From assembly GCA_026394695.1 (NCBI GenBank), contig JAPKXT010000186.1, positions 1 to 34,459 on the forward strand: 34,459 nucleotides of DNA. Direction: 5' to 3'. Source of the stretch: Methanoregula sp. (GTDB taxonomy: Archaea > Halobacteriota > Methanomicrobia > Methanomicrobiales > Methanospirillaceae). A program made the position numbers and the translations under genes. A model generated the notes under the pieces. That model was not told the origin of the DNA, made no database searches, and was given only the letters and a program-made list of their open reading frames with translations. Below, piece by piece: positions 15,256 through 23,253 of this stretch; within the stretch, counting starts at the first letter, position 1, and each line of letters begins with the position of its first letter.

Positions 15256-15271
15256 GGTTTTTTAAAAAACC
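15256..15271. repeat. 16-bp perfect palindrome upstream of the zinc-ribbon gene
   Basis: GGTTTTTTAAAAAACC is its own reverse complement and sits 41 bp before the ATG at 15313, overlapping where the TATA/BRE elements should be. It could be the promoter itself, a repressor site, or a hairpin terminator of the preceding operon. Confidence 0.6.
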
Positions 15272-15312
15272 AGTATCAAAAAATATCAATAATTATTATC
15301 ACTGGAATTACT

Positions 15313-15768
15313 ATGACATCACGCATGCAATCTCCTCACACGACCTGTCCGGGATGCCAGGAAGAGGTCTTTCTCGATGAGCTCGTCGGAGGAAAATGCC
15401 CGCTCTGCGGTTGCTCACTTGAGGATTTTGATGAGTCGTTTGGGGAGTATGAAGGAATCCTTGACCGCTCGGATCTTTCGTGGCTGATCTTCAATTATTT
15501 CGTCTTCAAAAAATTTGTTGATATGGGTGTTCCCCCTCACCAGATCATGGAGTTTGTCACCACCTATGAACAGAATGCGGAAAAACCCTCGGAGGAGTGG
15601 ATCAAAACCGAGTTTACTCTCGAAATCCCGATGAAACTTTTAGACCAGATCAGACCAAAGTACTGTGCGAAATGTAAAAAATTATTCTTCCGTGGTGGAA
15701 AAAAATCCATCCGTGGCGATATGCGTCGGACCCAGCTTACCGTTGAGTATCTTTGCGACCGGTGCTGA
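15313..15768 (+). CDS. Double zinc-ribbon protein
   Basis: The 151-residue protein begins and ends with zinc ribbons. The first uses CPGC (Cys12/15) and CPLC (Cys29/32); the second uses CAKC (Cys118/121) and a terminal CDRC (Cys148/151), separated by a basic FRGGKKSIRGDMRRTQ loop. The middle (about 50-110) is helical, with aromatic residues. The basic loop between cysteine pairs suggests nucleic-acid or ribosome binding, but I know no characterised family. It is monocistronic, with a palindrome in its promoter and a T6 run at 15810-15815 after it. The first of two near ATGs is used; the second is at residue 5. Confidence 0.75.
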   Translation: MTSRMQSPHTTCPGCQEEVFLDELVGGKCPLCGCSLEDFDESFGEYEGILDRSDLSWLIFNYFVFKKFVDMGVPPHQIMEFVTTYEQNAEKPSEEWIKTEFTLEIPMKLLDQIRPKYCAKCKKLFFRGGKKSIRGDMRRTQLTVEYLCDRC

Positions 15769-15809
15769 TACCGATATAATTTATTGTTATTTTGCTATTT
15801 TCACATTAG

Positions 15810-15815
15810 TTTTTT
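15810..15815 (+). terminator. T-run terminator after the zinc-ribbon gene
   Basis: Six thymines about 42 nt after the stop codon, in the short gap before the converging membrane protein gene. Confidence 0.4.
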
Positions 15816-15817
15816 AA

Positions 15818-17158
15818 TCAATGCTGGTAATAAAAATCAAGAATTTTTCCCGACTGAATATCAACCCAGCCTACTCCGGGCACCGGCCACTGTTTTTCAC
15901 GGATGACTGCATCATCAAATTGTACCTTCCATGCAATGGAGATACTACCTGGACGGGGAAAGACCGCTGGGGGTCTCTGGTCTCTCCATCGGATTTCTGC
16001 AGAAACAATCCTAAGCCCGTTACTTGATGTCGGATATGTCTGCTTAGCCCGGTCCAGAACCGCGTAGGTGGCCTCATAATGTGTCACAAGCGGCTCTATA
16101 GCAAGCGAAAATGCATTGTCAGGAGAGGCCCAGCGTCGGCTATATTCCGTTACTTCCCCGGTTACAGAATCAACTGAAATCGTAAACCCCTCATAATCAC
16201 AGGGAATATCCTGCATAATGCGGTTGTATACAAAAACGTATTGCCCGGCAATTGCCTCATCAGGGAATCCGAGAGGGTCATACCGGGCATTGCTCATGTT
16301 GAGGGGAAGGGGAAACCCGTTCCGATCGATAATGTAGCGATCTGCAATTTTTTGTGCAGCCGAAATATCGAGTGCAGGGTTTGCCTGCCTGCCCAGTCGT
16401 TCAATGCTTTTGGAAAATGATGTGATCTGACCAGTGTCCGGGTCCATGGTTCCGGTAAGTATCGAGGTATTATTCCTGTACAGGGAAAAGATCCATTCCG
16501 GCAGAGAATCGGTAGTGTTATTATACCTCATTCGGACCGTTTCAGGGTGATACATAATGAACGCACTGCTTACGAGAGTTTTTGCCTGGTCGGAAGTGAT
16601 CCTGGCACGTTCCTGTCCTGATGTATAGGGATCGCCAGTCCTGGCGTCGATAAACACTGAAAACCCGGTAGCCTCTGGTGAAGTATTGACCTGTCTGATC
16701 CTGAACTCGTAAAGGTTCAGACCTGCGTTCTGACCGGTGATATTCACGCTCATTAAAATATAGACAGGTGCCGGATAATCAAGCCGAAGAGAAGCGGTTG
16801 CAGTATCAAGGGATATAATATCACGGGTTGATTGTACGGGCACACCCGAACCAATGATAATGCCGGGGGTTTTTGTAACCGTCACGTTCAGGGTCAGAGG
16901 AGTTGTGATTTCATCAGATCGATTTACCGGGACTGTCTCTGCTGACGTTATTGTGGATGGGGGAAGTTGTACGGGGGTCTGGTTCGGTGAACCCGTCAGC
17001 ATCCCGTTCAATATCAGGTACAACCCGGCACAGATTGCGATAACCAGACAGAAAACTGCGATTTTTTTAAGTTGGCGCTTTTTTTTCTTTGCCTCAATCT
17101 GCATTTTGTAGCGCGGTGGCAGATACGTGATGTCTGACTCTTCGGGATTTTTATTCAT
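15818..17158 (-). CDS. Membrane-anchored protein with PepSY-like repeats
   Basis: The protein has a lysine-rich cytoplasmic N-terminus, one membrane helix (about residues 36-54: IAVFCLVIAICAGLYLILN) and a large external domain. The outside part has repeats of the kind seen in PepSY/YcdB proteins: a helix after ITSDQAKTLVSSA or LDISAAQKIADRYI, then strands ending in a D-x-x-T-G turn (DARTGDPY, DPDTGQITSFS, DSVTGEVTEYS). Such domains are thought to bind or inhibit extracellular peptidases; that is inference here. I set the start at the ATG at 17158 (446 residues) because GAGGTG stands 6 nt before it, not at the longer start 17176. No peptidase gene is adjacent. Confidence 0.78.
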   Translation of the reverse strand: MNKNPEESDITYLPPRYKMQIEAKKKKRQLKKIAVFCLVIAICAGLYLILNGMLTGSPNQTPVQLPPSTITSAETVPVNRSDEITTPLTLNVTVTKTPGIIIGSGVPVQSTRDIISLDTATASLRLDYPAPVYILMSVNITGQNAGLNLYEFRIRQVNTSPEATGFSVFIDARTGDPYTSGQERARITSDQAKTLVSSAFIMYHPETVRMRYNNTTDSLPEWIFSLYRNNTSILTGTMDPDTGQITSFSKSIERLGRQANPALDISAAQKIADRYIIDRNGFPLPLNMSNARYDPLGFPDEAIAGQYVFVYNRIMQDIPCDYEGFTISVDSVTGEVTEYSRRWASPDNAFSLAIEPLVTHYEATYAVLDRAKQTYPTSSNGLRIVSAEIRWRDQRPPAVFPRPGSISIAWKVQFDDAVIREKQWPVPGVGWVDIQSGKILDFYYQH

Positions 17159-17178
17159 TGCTGCCACCTCAATCAAGT

Positions 17179-17213
17179 ACTTATAATAGTATTCTGTTGA
17201 GGTAAAAATAAAG
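17179..17213 (-). promoter_or_regulatory. TATA-like elements for the PepSY-like gene
   Basis: On the minus strand, CTTTATTTTTACC (about 17201-17213) and ACTATTATAAGT (17179-17190) are both TATA-like. The upstream one leaves room for a leader with the GAGGTG ribosome-binding site. Confidence 0.35.
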
Positions 17214-17378
17214 AACGGTGCCTAAAAAGTCAACAGGTTTGTTGATGAGGGAATGTTCTCTCTAAAAAAAATTGTCGGTAATGGGTAGATCGGAAAAAAA
17301 TTACATAATCCTTCATGATTGCCCTCTTGATTTACCAGATTGTTTTTCCCTTCCGGGTCTGTGAGGGAAATCATAAGT

Positions 17379-17384
17379 AAAAAA
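17379..17384 (-). terminator. T-run terminator after proS
   Basis: Six adenines on the plus strand give a U-run in the minus transcript about 36 nt beyond the prolyl-tRNA synthetase stop. Confidence 0.4.
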
Positions 17385-17419
17385 GGGAAAATGATCCCCG
17401 TTCTCACGGGAATTTTATA

Positions 17420-18856
17420 TCAATATGCTCTTCCGACAAGTGTTGCCTTGCCCGGTTTCCCGCAGGCAATACATTTACCCTCTGTGACGGGAACATATAC
17501 TGAACGCACATCAGTCCCAAGAATACTCGCGTTTGTCTTCTCTTCAATCCCATCGCCGCATTCCCGCTGCTGGCACCAGTGGACAACTGCGACCCTGCCT
17601 TCATTGAGGGTAGCGTTGAGTGCATCCATCGATTCAACATTGCAGAGATGGGATTTTGTGTGCTCTTCTGCCCGTGCGCGGAGGGTGTCCGTAATCTCAC
17701 CCAGCACGCGCGTCATGCCTTCTGTTACCGTCGCGAGTTCGAGTGATGTCTTCTCTCCGTTCCGCTTCACCGCCATGACTTTTCCTGCATCAAGATCCCT
17801 GGGTCCGAGCTCAAGCCGGAGCGGGACGCCGCGGAGCTCCCACCAGTAGTATTTTGCTCCTGGTCGCAGGTCGCGGGTATCGAGTTTCACCCGGAAACCC
17901 GCTGTGGTGAGATCGGTTCTTAGTTTCTGTGCTGCCGTCATCACATCTTCATGTCGTTTACCGATGGTGATGGGAACGATGACTGCCTGGAACGTGGCAA
18001 CTGCAGGAGGGAGGATAAGTCCCTTGTCATCGCCGTGTATGCTGATCAGGGCTGCAATACAGCGCTCGGAAATACCGTAACAAGTCTGGTATGCGAGTTT
18101 CTGCTCGCCATTTTTGTCCTCATAGGTAATGTTGAACGTCCGGGAAAAGTGATCGCCAAGGTGGTGCACGGTGCCGATCTGGAGAGTCTTGCCGTTTGGC
18201 ATTATTGCATCAACGGCAATCGTGTAATCGGCGCCAGGGAACTTATCCCAGTCCGGACGTTTTGAGATGAGGGTTGGGATGCAGAGGCCGTTGTAGAATT
18301 CGCGATAGAGAGCGATCGCCTCTTCTACCTGTTGTTCAGCCTCTTCCCAGGTAGCATGAACCGTGTGGGCTTCCTTAAACGAGGTGATCTCCCTGAGGCG
18401 AATCAGCGGACGGGTCTGTTTTGTCTCGTACCGGAACGTGTTTACGATCTGGTAATATTTTATGGGCAAATCTGCATGAGAGCGGACCCAGAGGGCATAC
18501 ATCGGGTAGATTGCGGTCTCGCTTGTCGGACGCAATGCAAGCTTTACATCGAGAAGTGTTGTCCCGCCATGCGTTACCCAGTACACTTCATCTTCGAATC
18601 CTTTGATGTGCTCAGCCTCCTTCATGAATTCCTGTTCAGGAATCAGGAGGGGAAAAAGTGTTTCCTGGTGGTCGCGGTCAAGGAGATCGCGGAGTCTCTG
18701 GTACACGTATTTGCGTATCGCAAACCCGTAGGGGAACCAGACATACAATCCTTTGACAGGATAACGAACATCCATGATCTCGGCCCGCCATAACAGGTCA
18801 TTAAACCATGCAGAAAAGTCATTTTTCGGTGGCAGGGCGCCCGCGTCATCGTCCAT
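17420..18856 (-). CDS. proS: Prolyl-tRNA synthetase, archaeal/eukaryotic type
   Basis: The 478-residue class IIa synthetase charges tRNA-Pro with proline. Its length, the lack of the bacterial editing insertion between motifs 2 and 3, and the C-terminal zinc-like domain ending in GRAY mark the archaeal type. Motif 2 appears in NTFRYETKQTRPLIRLREITSFKEAHT and the proline-binding TSETAIYPMYALW before it. HHLGDHFSRTFNITYEDKNG and SIHGDDKGLILPP follow, then an anticodon-binding domain around 280-380. The C-terminal cysteines (CQQRECG, CIACGKPG) would bind zinc. Two membrane protein genes lie 12 nt upstream and are probably cotranscribed. Confidence 0.96.
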   Translation of the reverse strand: MDDDAGALPPKNDFSAWFNDLLWRAEIMDVRYPVKGLYVWFPYGFAIRKYVYQRLRDLLDRDHQETLFPLLIPEQEFMKEAEHIKGFEDEVYWVTHGGTTLLDVKLALRPTSETAIYPMYALWVRSHADLPIKYYQIVNTFRYETKQTRPLIRLREITSFKEAHTVHATWEEAEQQVEEAIALYREFYNGLCIPTLISKRPDWDKFPGADYTIAVDAIMPNGKTLQIGTVHHLGDHFSRTFNITYEDKNGEQKLAYQTCYGISERCIAALISIHGDDKGLILPPAVATFQAVIVPITIGKRHEDVMTAAQKLRTDLTTAGFRVKLDTRDLRPGAKYYWWELRGVPLRLELGPRDLDAGKVMAVKRNGEKTSLELATVTEGMTRVLGEITDTLRARAEEHTKSHLCNVESMDALNATLNEGRVAVVHWCQQRECGDGIEEKTNASILGTDVRSVYVPVTEGKCIACGKPGKATLVGRAY

Positions 18857-18868
18857 GAATCAGATCCT

Positions 18869-19435
18869 CTAAGCTACTAAATGTATGATAATTGGTGTAA
18901 TAAAAGCCTCGACAAATGCGGCGATTGCAACAAGTGGCAAGACATATATAACAAACAGTCGTGTGTATCTCCTCGCCTCTTCTGCAGTGTCCCCTACGTG
19001 GTACCACTCAGCGATGAGTGTCTGGGCGAGCAGGATGCCGAGCGCTCCCGAAAGGATGAACGCAGGAATCTCAAAGATACCATGCGGAAGGATCGCTGCG
19101 ATGACAAAAACGACAGAGTGATCCTTATGCACGATTTCCATGATCGAGCCGATAAGTACACCATTCAGACTCATAATAAATATCGTGATGATACCAAACG
19201 ATGCCCCTCCCAAAAAGAGCAGGAGGCATGCTTCAAGATTGTTGAAGAAGAGCCGGATGAAGATATCCGGGGAATCTTTCCCCAGGATCTGATTTGCAAC
19301 CTCTTTTTCAAAGAGTTTCATCAGGTCTTCTCCAATTGCCGGGTTTTTCATTGTTCCAACCCAGCCAACCGTGATCGTGGCACAAAAGAGGAGCGATATG
19401 ATGATGATCGCATTCGTCAGCGGGGAATTAGACAT
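18869..19435 (-). CDS. SpoIIM-like (stage II sporulation M / DUF95) membrane protein
   Basis: The 188-residue protein has about five membrane segments: residues 8-27, 62-90, 91-110, 113-137 and 163-186. The FFNNLEACLLLFLGGASFGIITIFIMSLNGVLIGSI stretch and PHGIFEIPAFILSGALGI are the hallmarks of the SpoIIM/DUF95 family, which is widespread in archaea that do not sporulate. In bacteria the family joins membrane-remodelling complexes; the archaeal role is unknown. The gene overlaps the DUF63 gene upstream by 8 nt and sits 12 nt from proS, so all three are likely one transcript. Confidence 0.85.
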   Translation of the reverse strand: MSNSPLTNAIIIISLLFCATITVGWVGTMKNPAIGEDLMKLFEKEVANQILGKDSPDIFIRLFFNNLEACLLLFLGGASFGIITIFIMSLNGVLIGSIMEIVHKDHSVVFVIAAILPHGIFEIPAFILSGALGILLAQTLIAEWYHVGDTAEEARRYTRLFVIYVLPLVAIAAFVEAFITPIIIHLVA

Positions 19436-20294
19436 ACAGTACCATCCGCGTCATATCCCTGATTCCCGGAGCTAACCCGACTACAATCATGGCGAGCAGT
19501 ACGAGATGCCAGAATGCGGGATTTGCCTCTTTGCGGTAGAGTTCCATGATGTAGATTGCCGGGAAGAGTACGACCAGTTTCAACGGGAACATTACAAATG
19601 CAGTATGGGTCAGTTCAATAAGGCCAGATCCTACCACATGTTGTTCTACATATTGGACTGACGGGTGTAAGTCTATCCCGTAACTCGTCGCGCTTGCATC
19701 CAGCAGCTGACCAAAAAGGAGTGTCAGGTAGAGTGGATCAGTAACATATTCCCAGTGGAGTATGTAGCGCATGCACGCCCAGACCAGCAGAGTGGCAGTA
19801 ATTGCCATCAGGGGAATGATGGCAAACACAAAGAGGTCAAGATGGGCATGGCTTATCCCCCATGCGATCAGCACAAGCGAAACGATAAATGTGGATATAA
19901 TGCCGGCAAAAGCGTAAAATGTGAGAAAATTCTGCGTTAATCCCTGCAGGGTAACGTAGCGGGAAAGGAACAGCATAGCAATCGTATAAAAAAAGAGTAC
20001 GAAGTAGATCAGCGGGGTCACGAGTAAAAACTGGAGGTCCCCCGTGATCATTCCGGTATCCTGAACAACCCGCAACACCCCTCCAAGAAAAACGTAAGGG
20101 AGTGTAGCAAGGATGAATCTGGCATCAATTTTGAATCCAATATCAGAAAGCCAGCTCGATTTTGACATCCAGCGATATAATAAATACACGCCGATGACCA
20201 GGATTAGAGCATAGGTAAGCGTATCTACTATGTTATAGGGTTGGCCCATCCTGATGGGATCGATGTAGTATTTGTATATGAAATCACTAATCAT
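19428..20294 (-). CDS. DUF63 family polytopic membrane protein
   Basis: This 288-residue archaeal protein has about seven or eight hydrophobic helices and the DUF63 signature features: a short amphipathic start (YKYYIDPIRMGQPYNIVDTLTYAL), ATLPYVFLGGVLRVVQDTG, QLLDASATSYGID and LVLLAMIVVGLAPGIRDM. DUF63 is an archaeal family of unknown function, pairing here with a SpoIIM-like protein, which suggests a membrane complex. Its start codon is two bases from the divergent egsA start, so its promoter would lie inside egsA or its message is leaderless. A later in-frame ATG at 20249 is possible but would remove the conserved first segment. Confidence 0.85.
   Translation of the reverse strand: MISDFIYKYYIDPIRMGQPYNIVDTLTYALILVIGVYLLYRWMSKSSWLSDIGFKIDARFILATLPYVFLGGVLRVVQDTGMITGDLQFLLVTPLIYFVLFFYTIAMLFLSRYVTLQGLTQNFLTFYAFAGIISTFIVSLVLIAWGISHAHLDLFVFAIIPLMAITATLLVWACMRYILHWEYVTDPLYLTLLFGQLLDASATSYGIDLHPSVQYVEQHVVGSGLIELTHTAFVMFPLKLVVLFPAIYIMELYRKEANPAFWHLVLLAMIVVGLAPGIRDMTRMVLYV
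20271..20280 (+). promoter_or_regulatory. TATA-like element for egsA within the DUF63 start
   Basis: TTTGTATATG lies inside the first codons of the divergent DUF63 gene, about 21-30 bp before the two candidate egsA starts. That spacing would give a leaderless message. Confidence 0.4.
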
Positions 20295-20296
20295 CC

Positions 20297-21385
20297 ATGA
20301 TCAGAATGAGCGCAGATGCAATAAAATTACTCAAACCGAAGGTTTTTGACAAATCCAAATGGATGCAGCTGCCCCGTGATGTTGTTATCGGGCATGATGT
20401 GTTCGGCCAGATCCCGTCTGTCTGTGAAGATCTTAAACTCGGTAAGTCTGCGCTCCTTATATCCGGAAAGAGTACAATGAGTCTTGCCGGGGATAACGTG
20501 AGGAAGATCCTCAATAACAATTATACCGTGAAGCCATTTCTTGCAGATGAGATCAGCCTGCCTGTTATCAAGAAGGCTGAAAAGGCCGCGGCAGGTATGG
20601 ACTTTTTAATCGGTGTCGGGGGCGGGCGGGTGATCGATACCGCGAAGATCGTTTCATATAATCTTGACCTCCAGTTTATTTCCGTACCCACTGCGGCGTC
20701 ACATGATGGTATTGCATCTTCCCGGGCATCAGTGCCTACCCTTGAGGGGCATGCTTCGCTGGATGCCCAGCCACCGATTGCGATTGTCGCGGACACGGGT
20801 ATCATTGCCTCCGCACCGCACCGGCTCCTTGCCGCCGGGTGTGCCGATGTCATCTCCAACTACACTGCGATCCTGGATTGGGAGCTCGCCCACCGGGTTA
20901 AAGGAGAACCGATGAGTGAGTACGCAATAGCGCTCTCAAAGATGACCGCTGAGATCCTGGTAAAGAACTCCCACCTGATCAAACCGCACCAGGAGCAGTC
21001 TGCGTGGTTCGTAACAAAAGCGCTCGTATCCAGCGGGGTTGCCATGAGCATCGCAGGATCATCCCGCCCGGCAAGCGGTGGCGAACACAAGTTCTCCCAT
21101 GCGCTTGACAAGCTCGCACCGGGCAAGGCGCTTCATGGCGAGAGCTGCGGAATTGGGACGATTATTTCCATGTACCTGCACGGAGGAGACTGGAGGGGTA
21201 TCCGTGCTTCGTTAAAAAGCATCGGCGCTCCGGTAACTCCCGCAGAAGTCGGGATTGACGATGCAATTGCTGTTGAAGCGCTTCTTATGGCAAAGACTAT
21301 CCGTCCGGAACGCTTCACAATATTCGATATGGGTCTCACACGGGAATCGGCAGAGAATCTTGTACAGATGCTCTACAGGGAATGA
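20297..21385 (+). CDS. egsA: Glycerol-1-phosphate dehydrogenase
   Basis: It reduces dihydroxyacetone phosphate to sn-glycerol-1-phosphate with NAD(P)H, the step that sets the archaeal lipid stereochemistry. The 362-residue length and motifs are typical: LPRDVVIGHDV near the start, the dinucleotide-binding GVGGGRVIDTAKI, VPTAASHDGIASSRAS, the metal-binding segments SGGEHKFSHALD and ALHGESCGIG. The ATG at 20306 (MSADAIKLL) is an alternative start and would fit a leaderless transcript from the TATA element at 20271. The next gene begins within its stop codon. It works with the geranylgeranyl reductase at 32829 in the same overall lipid pathway. Confidence 0.95.
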   Translation: MIRMSADAIKLLKPKVFDKSKWMQLPRDVVIGHDVFGQIPSVCEDLKLGKSALLISGKSTMSLAGDNVRKILNNNYTVKPFLADEISLPVIKKAEKAAAGMDFLIGVGGGRVIDTAKIVSYNLDLQFISVPTAASHDGIASSRASVPTLEGHASLDAQPPIAIVADTGIIASAPHRLLAAGCADVISNYTAILDWELAHRVKGEPMSEYAIALSKMTAEILVKNSHLIKPHQEQSAWFVTKALVSSGVAMSIAGSSRPASGGEHKFSHALDKLAPGKALHGESCGIGTIISMYLHGGDWRGIRASLKSIGAPVTPAEVGIDDAIAVEALLMAKTIRPERFTIFDMGLTRESAENLVQMLYRE

Positions 21386-21396
21386 GGGGTGATCTC

Positions 21397-21843
21397 ATGG
21401 CGGATACAAAAACAAAAGTGACACTGGTCGGGACGGTTCTGGCAAAGGAGGGTGTTGAGTTCATCTACGAAGGTGAAGCTGCCGGGTGCGATACCTGCAA
21501 GGTAAAAAAGGCATGTAATAACCTCCAGATAGGAAGACGGTACCGTATAATTTCCGTCAGGACGACACATCATGAATGCCCCGTTCACCTTAATGGCACA
21601 ACTGCTGTCGAAGTTATGGAGGCACCGATAACCGTGCTTATCAACGCTGATATGGCAATTATCAATTCAAAGATCAAGCTTGAACTCTCCTGCAACAAGA
21701 GTGATTGCCGCAGTTACCCGCTTTGCCATCCTGACGGTGTAGTGGAAGGAGAAAAGTATGTCGTTTCCGATGTGCTGGGTAATGCTTCGGATATATGCGA
21801 AAAAGGACGGGCACTGAAGCTCGTCGATATACGACCTTCGTGA
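21397..21843 (+). CDS. UPF0179 family protein
   Basis: This is a 148-residue archaeal family of unknown function, rich in paired cysteines (GCDTCKVKKAC, ECPVH, CNKSDCRSYPLCHP), which suggests metal or Fe-S binding in the cytoplasm. I set the start at 21397 because the strong GGGGTGAT ribosome-binding site stands just before it. The frame is open from 21382, where an ATG overlaps the egsA stop. It is cotranscribed with egsA, though no link with lipid synthesis is known. A T6 run at 21887-21892 follows. Confidence 0.85.
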   Translation: MADTKTKVTLVGTVLAKEGVEFIYEGEAAGCDTCKVKKACNNLQIGRRYRIISVRTTHHECPVHLNGTTAVEVMEAPITVLINADMAIINSKIKLELSCNKSDCRSYPLCHPDGVVEGEKYVVSDVLGNASDICEKGRALKLVDIRPS

Positions 21844-21854
21844 TATATTCCCCC

Positions 21855-21892
21855 AAAAAAAGGATTAAAAATTCCGGTATTCCGGCTTTTTT
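21855..21892. terminator. Facing terminators between converging genes
   Basis: A T6 run at 21887-21892 serves the plus-strand UPF0179 unit, and an A7 run at 21855-21861 gives a U-run for the minus-strand ADP-ribosylglycohydrolase. The rest of the 192-bp gap shows nothing convincing. Confidence 0.4.
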
Positions 21893-22035
21893 ATTGGTGG
21901 AGCAGGTTCCGGGTATCGCATCCGGATCAAGTGCAGATGCAATACGCACGATCTTGACCTCTGCTATCGATCGTGCCAATACAGAAGTCCATGCGTTGTG
22001 ATCCGAAACCGGAAATCTGACAAACGGGAATTTGT

Positions 22036-22929
22036 TTACCGAACATGCTCTGCACAAGACCAGAGCTGTTCTGCAGAGTGCAGGATACTTCTATAGCCAT
22101 CGAGATCCCGTTTCCACCGGTGCGGGATGGCCCCGGAACCCCAGTATGCCCCGGCAAGTGCGCCGCAGCATGCACCTACCGTGTCAGCATCCCCTCCAAG
22201 ATTGATTGCCGAGAGGATAGCATTCTCAAGGGTGCGGGCATTCATGAAGCAGGACAGGGCTGCGTGCGAGCAGAGCACAGCGTCTAGTGAAGGTACCTGC
22301 AAATAATTCTGGTAATTTCCCAGGATCGTAAACACTTCGTCATTCGTACACAGCAAGCGTGCATGACGGTATGCCTCCCTGCGTGAAACACCGCGGCACA
22401 TATCGCTCACCATCACGTTAAGCCATGCGGAACAGTGCCCTGCGACTGGATCATAGTGCGTAAGTTGTGAGCAAGCAAGGCTCACGAAATACACATCTTG
22501 GGCTGGAAAGAAAATACCCACGGGAAACCCGCGCATTACACTCCCATTACTCCGGCTGCCATGCAGTCGTTTGTGCACGAGCCACGCTGCCCGGTGCGGC
22601 AGGGTACCGGATTTGATCAATTCAAAGAATGCAGAAGATGTCGGGCCATACCATTCCGGATGCTTATTATAACCGAGAATCAACCTTGGTATAAGGTCAG
22701 TTGGACGAAATCCCTTGCATGCAACGAGCGATTCTGCAACTGCCAATGCTTGTAATGTGTCATCAGTGATTTCTCCTTTTTTTCGGAAATGCCGCCCTCC
22801 GGGAAGCATTTCGGTCACCCACGCCTTGGTTGGGGCAGATCCTTCCAGGGGCGCACCCAATGCATCCCCAATTGCCAGCGCAACGAGCGATCCGGTAGCA
22901 TGCAGGTTTCCTGATATAAATCTCACCAA
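22036..22929 (-). CDS. ADP-ribosylglycohydrolase (DraG-like)
   Basis: This 297-residue all-helical hydrolase of the ARH/DraG superfamily removes ADP-ribose from modified proteins or other acceptors using two magnesium ions. The metal motifs are complete: GDALGAPLE at 21-29, T55-D56-D57-T58, and GGDADT at 245-250. HGSRSNGSVMRGFPVGIFF supplies the usual middle segment. The target is unknown: dinitrogenase reductase is the classic one, but no DraT transferase or nif gene lies in the window. Several cysteines (CCGALAG, LWSCAEH) are unremarkable. It diverges from UPF0058 with only about 50 bp for both promoters. Confidence 0.88.
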   Translation of the reverse strand: MVRFISGNLHATGSLVALAIGDALGAPLEGSAPTKAWVTEMLPGGRHFRKKGEITDDTLQALAVAESLVACKGFRPTDLIPRLILGYNKHPEWYGPTSSAFFELIKSGTLPHRAAWLVHKRLHGSRSNGSVMRGFPVGIFFPAQDVYFVSLACSQLTHYDPVAGHCSAWLNVMVSDMCRGVSRREAYRHARLLCTNDEVFTILGNYQNYLQVPSLDAVLCSHAALSCFMNARTLENAILSAINLGGDADTVGACCGALAGAYWGSGAIPHRWKRDLDGYRSILHSAEQLWSCAEHVR

Positions 22930-22981
22930 AAAGGTATATCTGTATCACAAGAAAAAGAATCAGCTTGCAGAAGGTGATAGT

Positions 22982-23248
22982 GTGCAAAAGGAAGAGTTGC
23001 TGCATTTACACATGTTAATGATTCACATCAAGAAGTACTATGAAGGCGTCACCAACGAAGAAATCGGCACTGGCCGTTATAATTCCCTTGAAATTTCCCC
23101 GGTCCACATCCACAAGGACAAAAAAGCCCACAAAGATGCTCTTCTCACGCTGGGAGATGAGATTGTTACCCATATTCACGGGCGAAATATGTCTGTGGTG
23201 AACTATTCTTCAGAGACTGCATCCACAAAAGTTGCAGCCGAACATTAA
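22982..23248 (+). CDS. UPF0058 family protein
   Basis: The 88-residue protein belongs to a small archaeal family of unknown function, recognised by the start QKEELLHLHMLMIHIKKYYE and the later PVHIHKDKKAHKDALLTLGDEI. The GTG at 22982 is chosen because the family starts at this point and a GGTGAT ribosome-binding site precedes it; the frame stays open much further upstream, antisense to the neighbouring hydrolase, which is meaningless. Histidines cluster at LHLH and HIHK, hinting at metal binding. elp3 starts 5 nt after the stop. Confidence 0.85.
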   Translation: MQKEELLHLHMLMIHIKKYYEGVTNEEIGTGRYNSLEISPVHIHKDKKAHKDALLTLGDEIVTHIHGRNMSVVNYSSETASTKVAAEH

Positions 23249-23253
23249 AAGTT

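Noticed and set aside
17222..17407. 61-residue minus-strand frame just after proS
   Set aside because: It crosses the proS terminator, has no ribosome-binding site, and lies in AT-rich intergenic sequence.
21795..22001. 68-residue frame overlapping the UPF0179 end
   Set aside because: It overlaps a confident gene in another frame and crosses a probable two-way terminator.
22715..22981. N-terminal extension of the UPF0058 gene
   Set aside because: The open frame upstream is antisense to the ADP-ribosylglycohydrolase and unlike the family; the ribosome-binding site supports GTG 22982.
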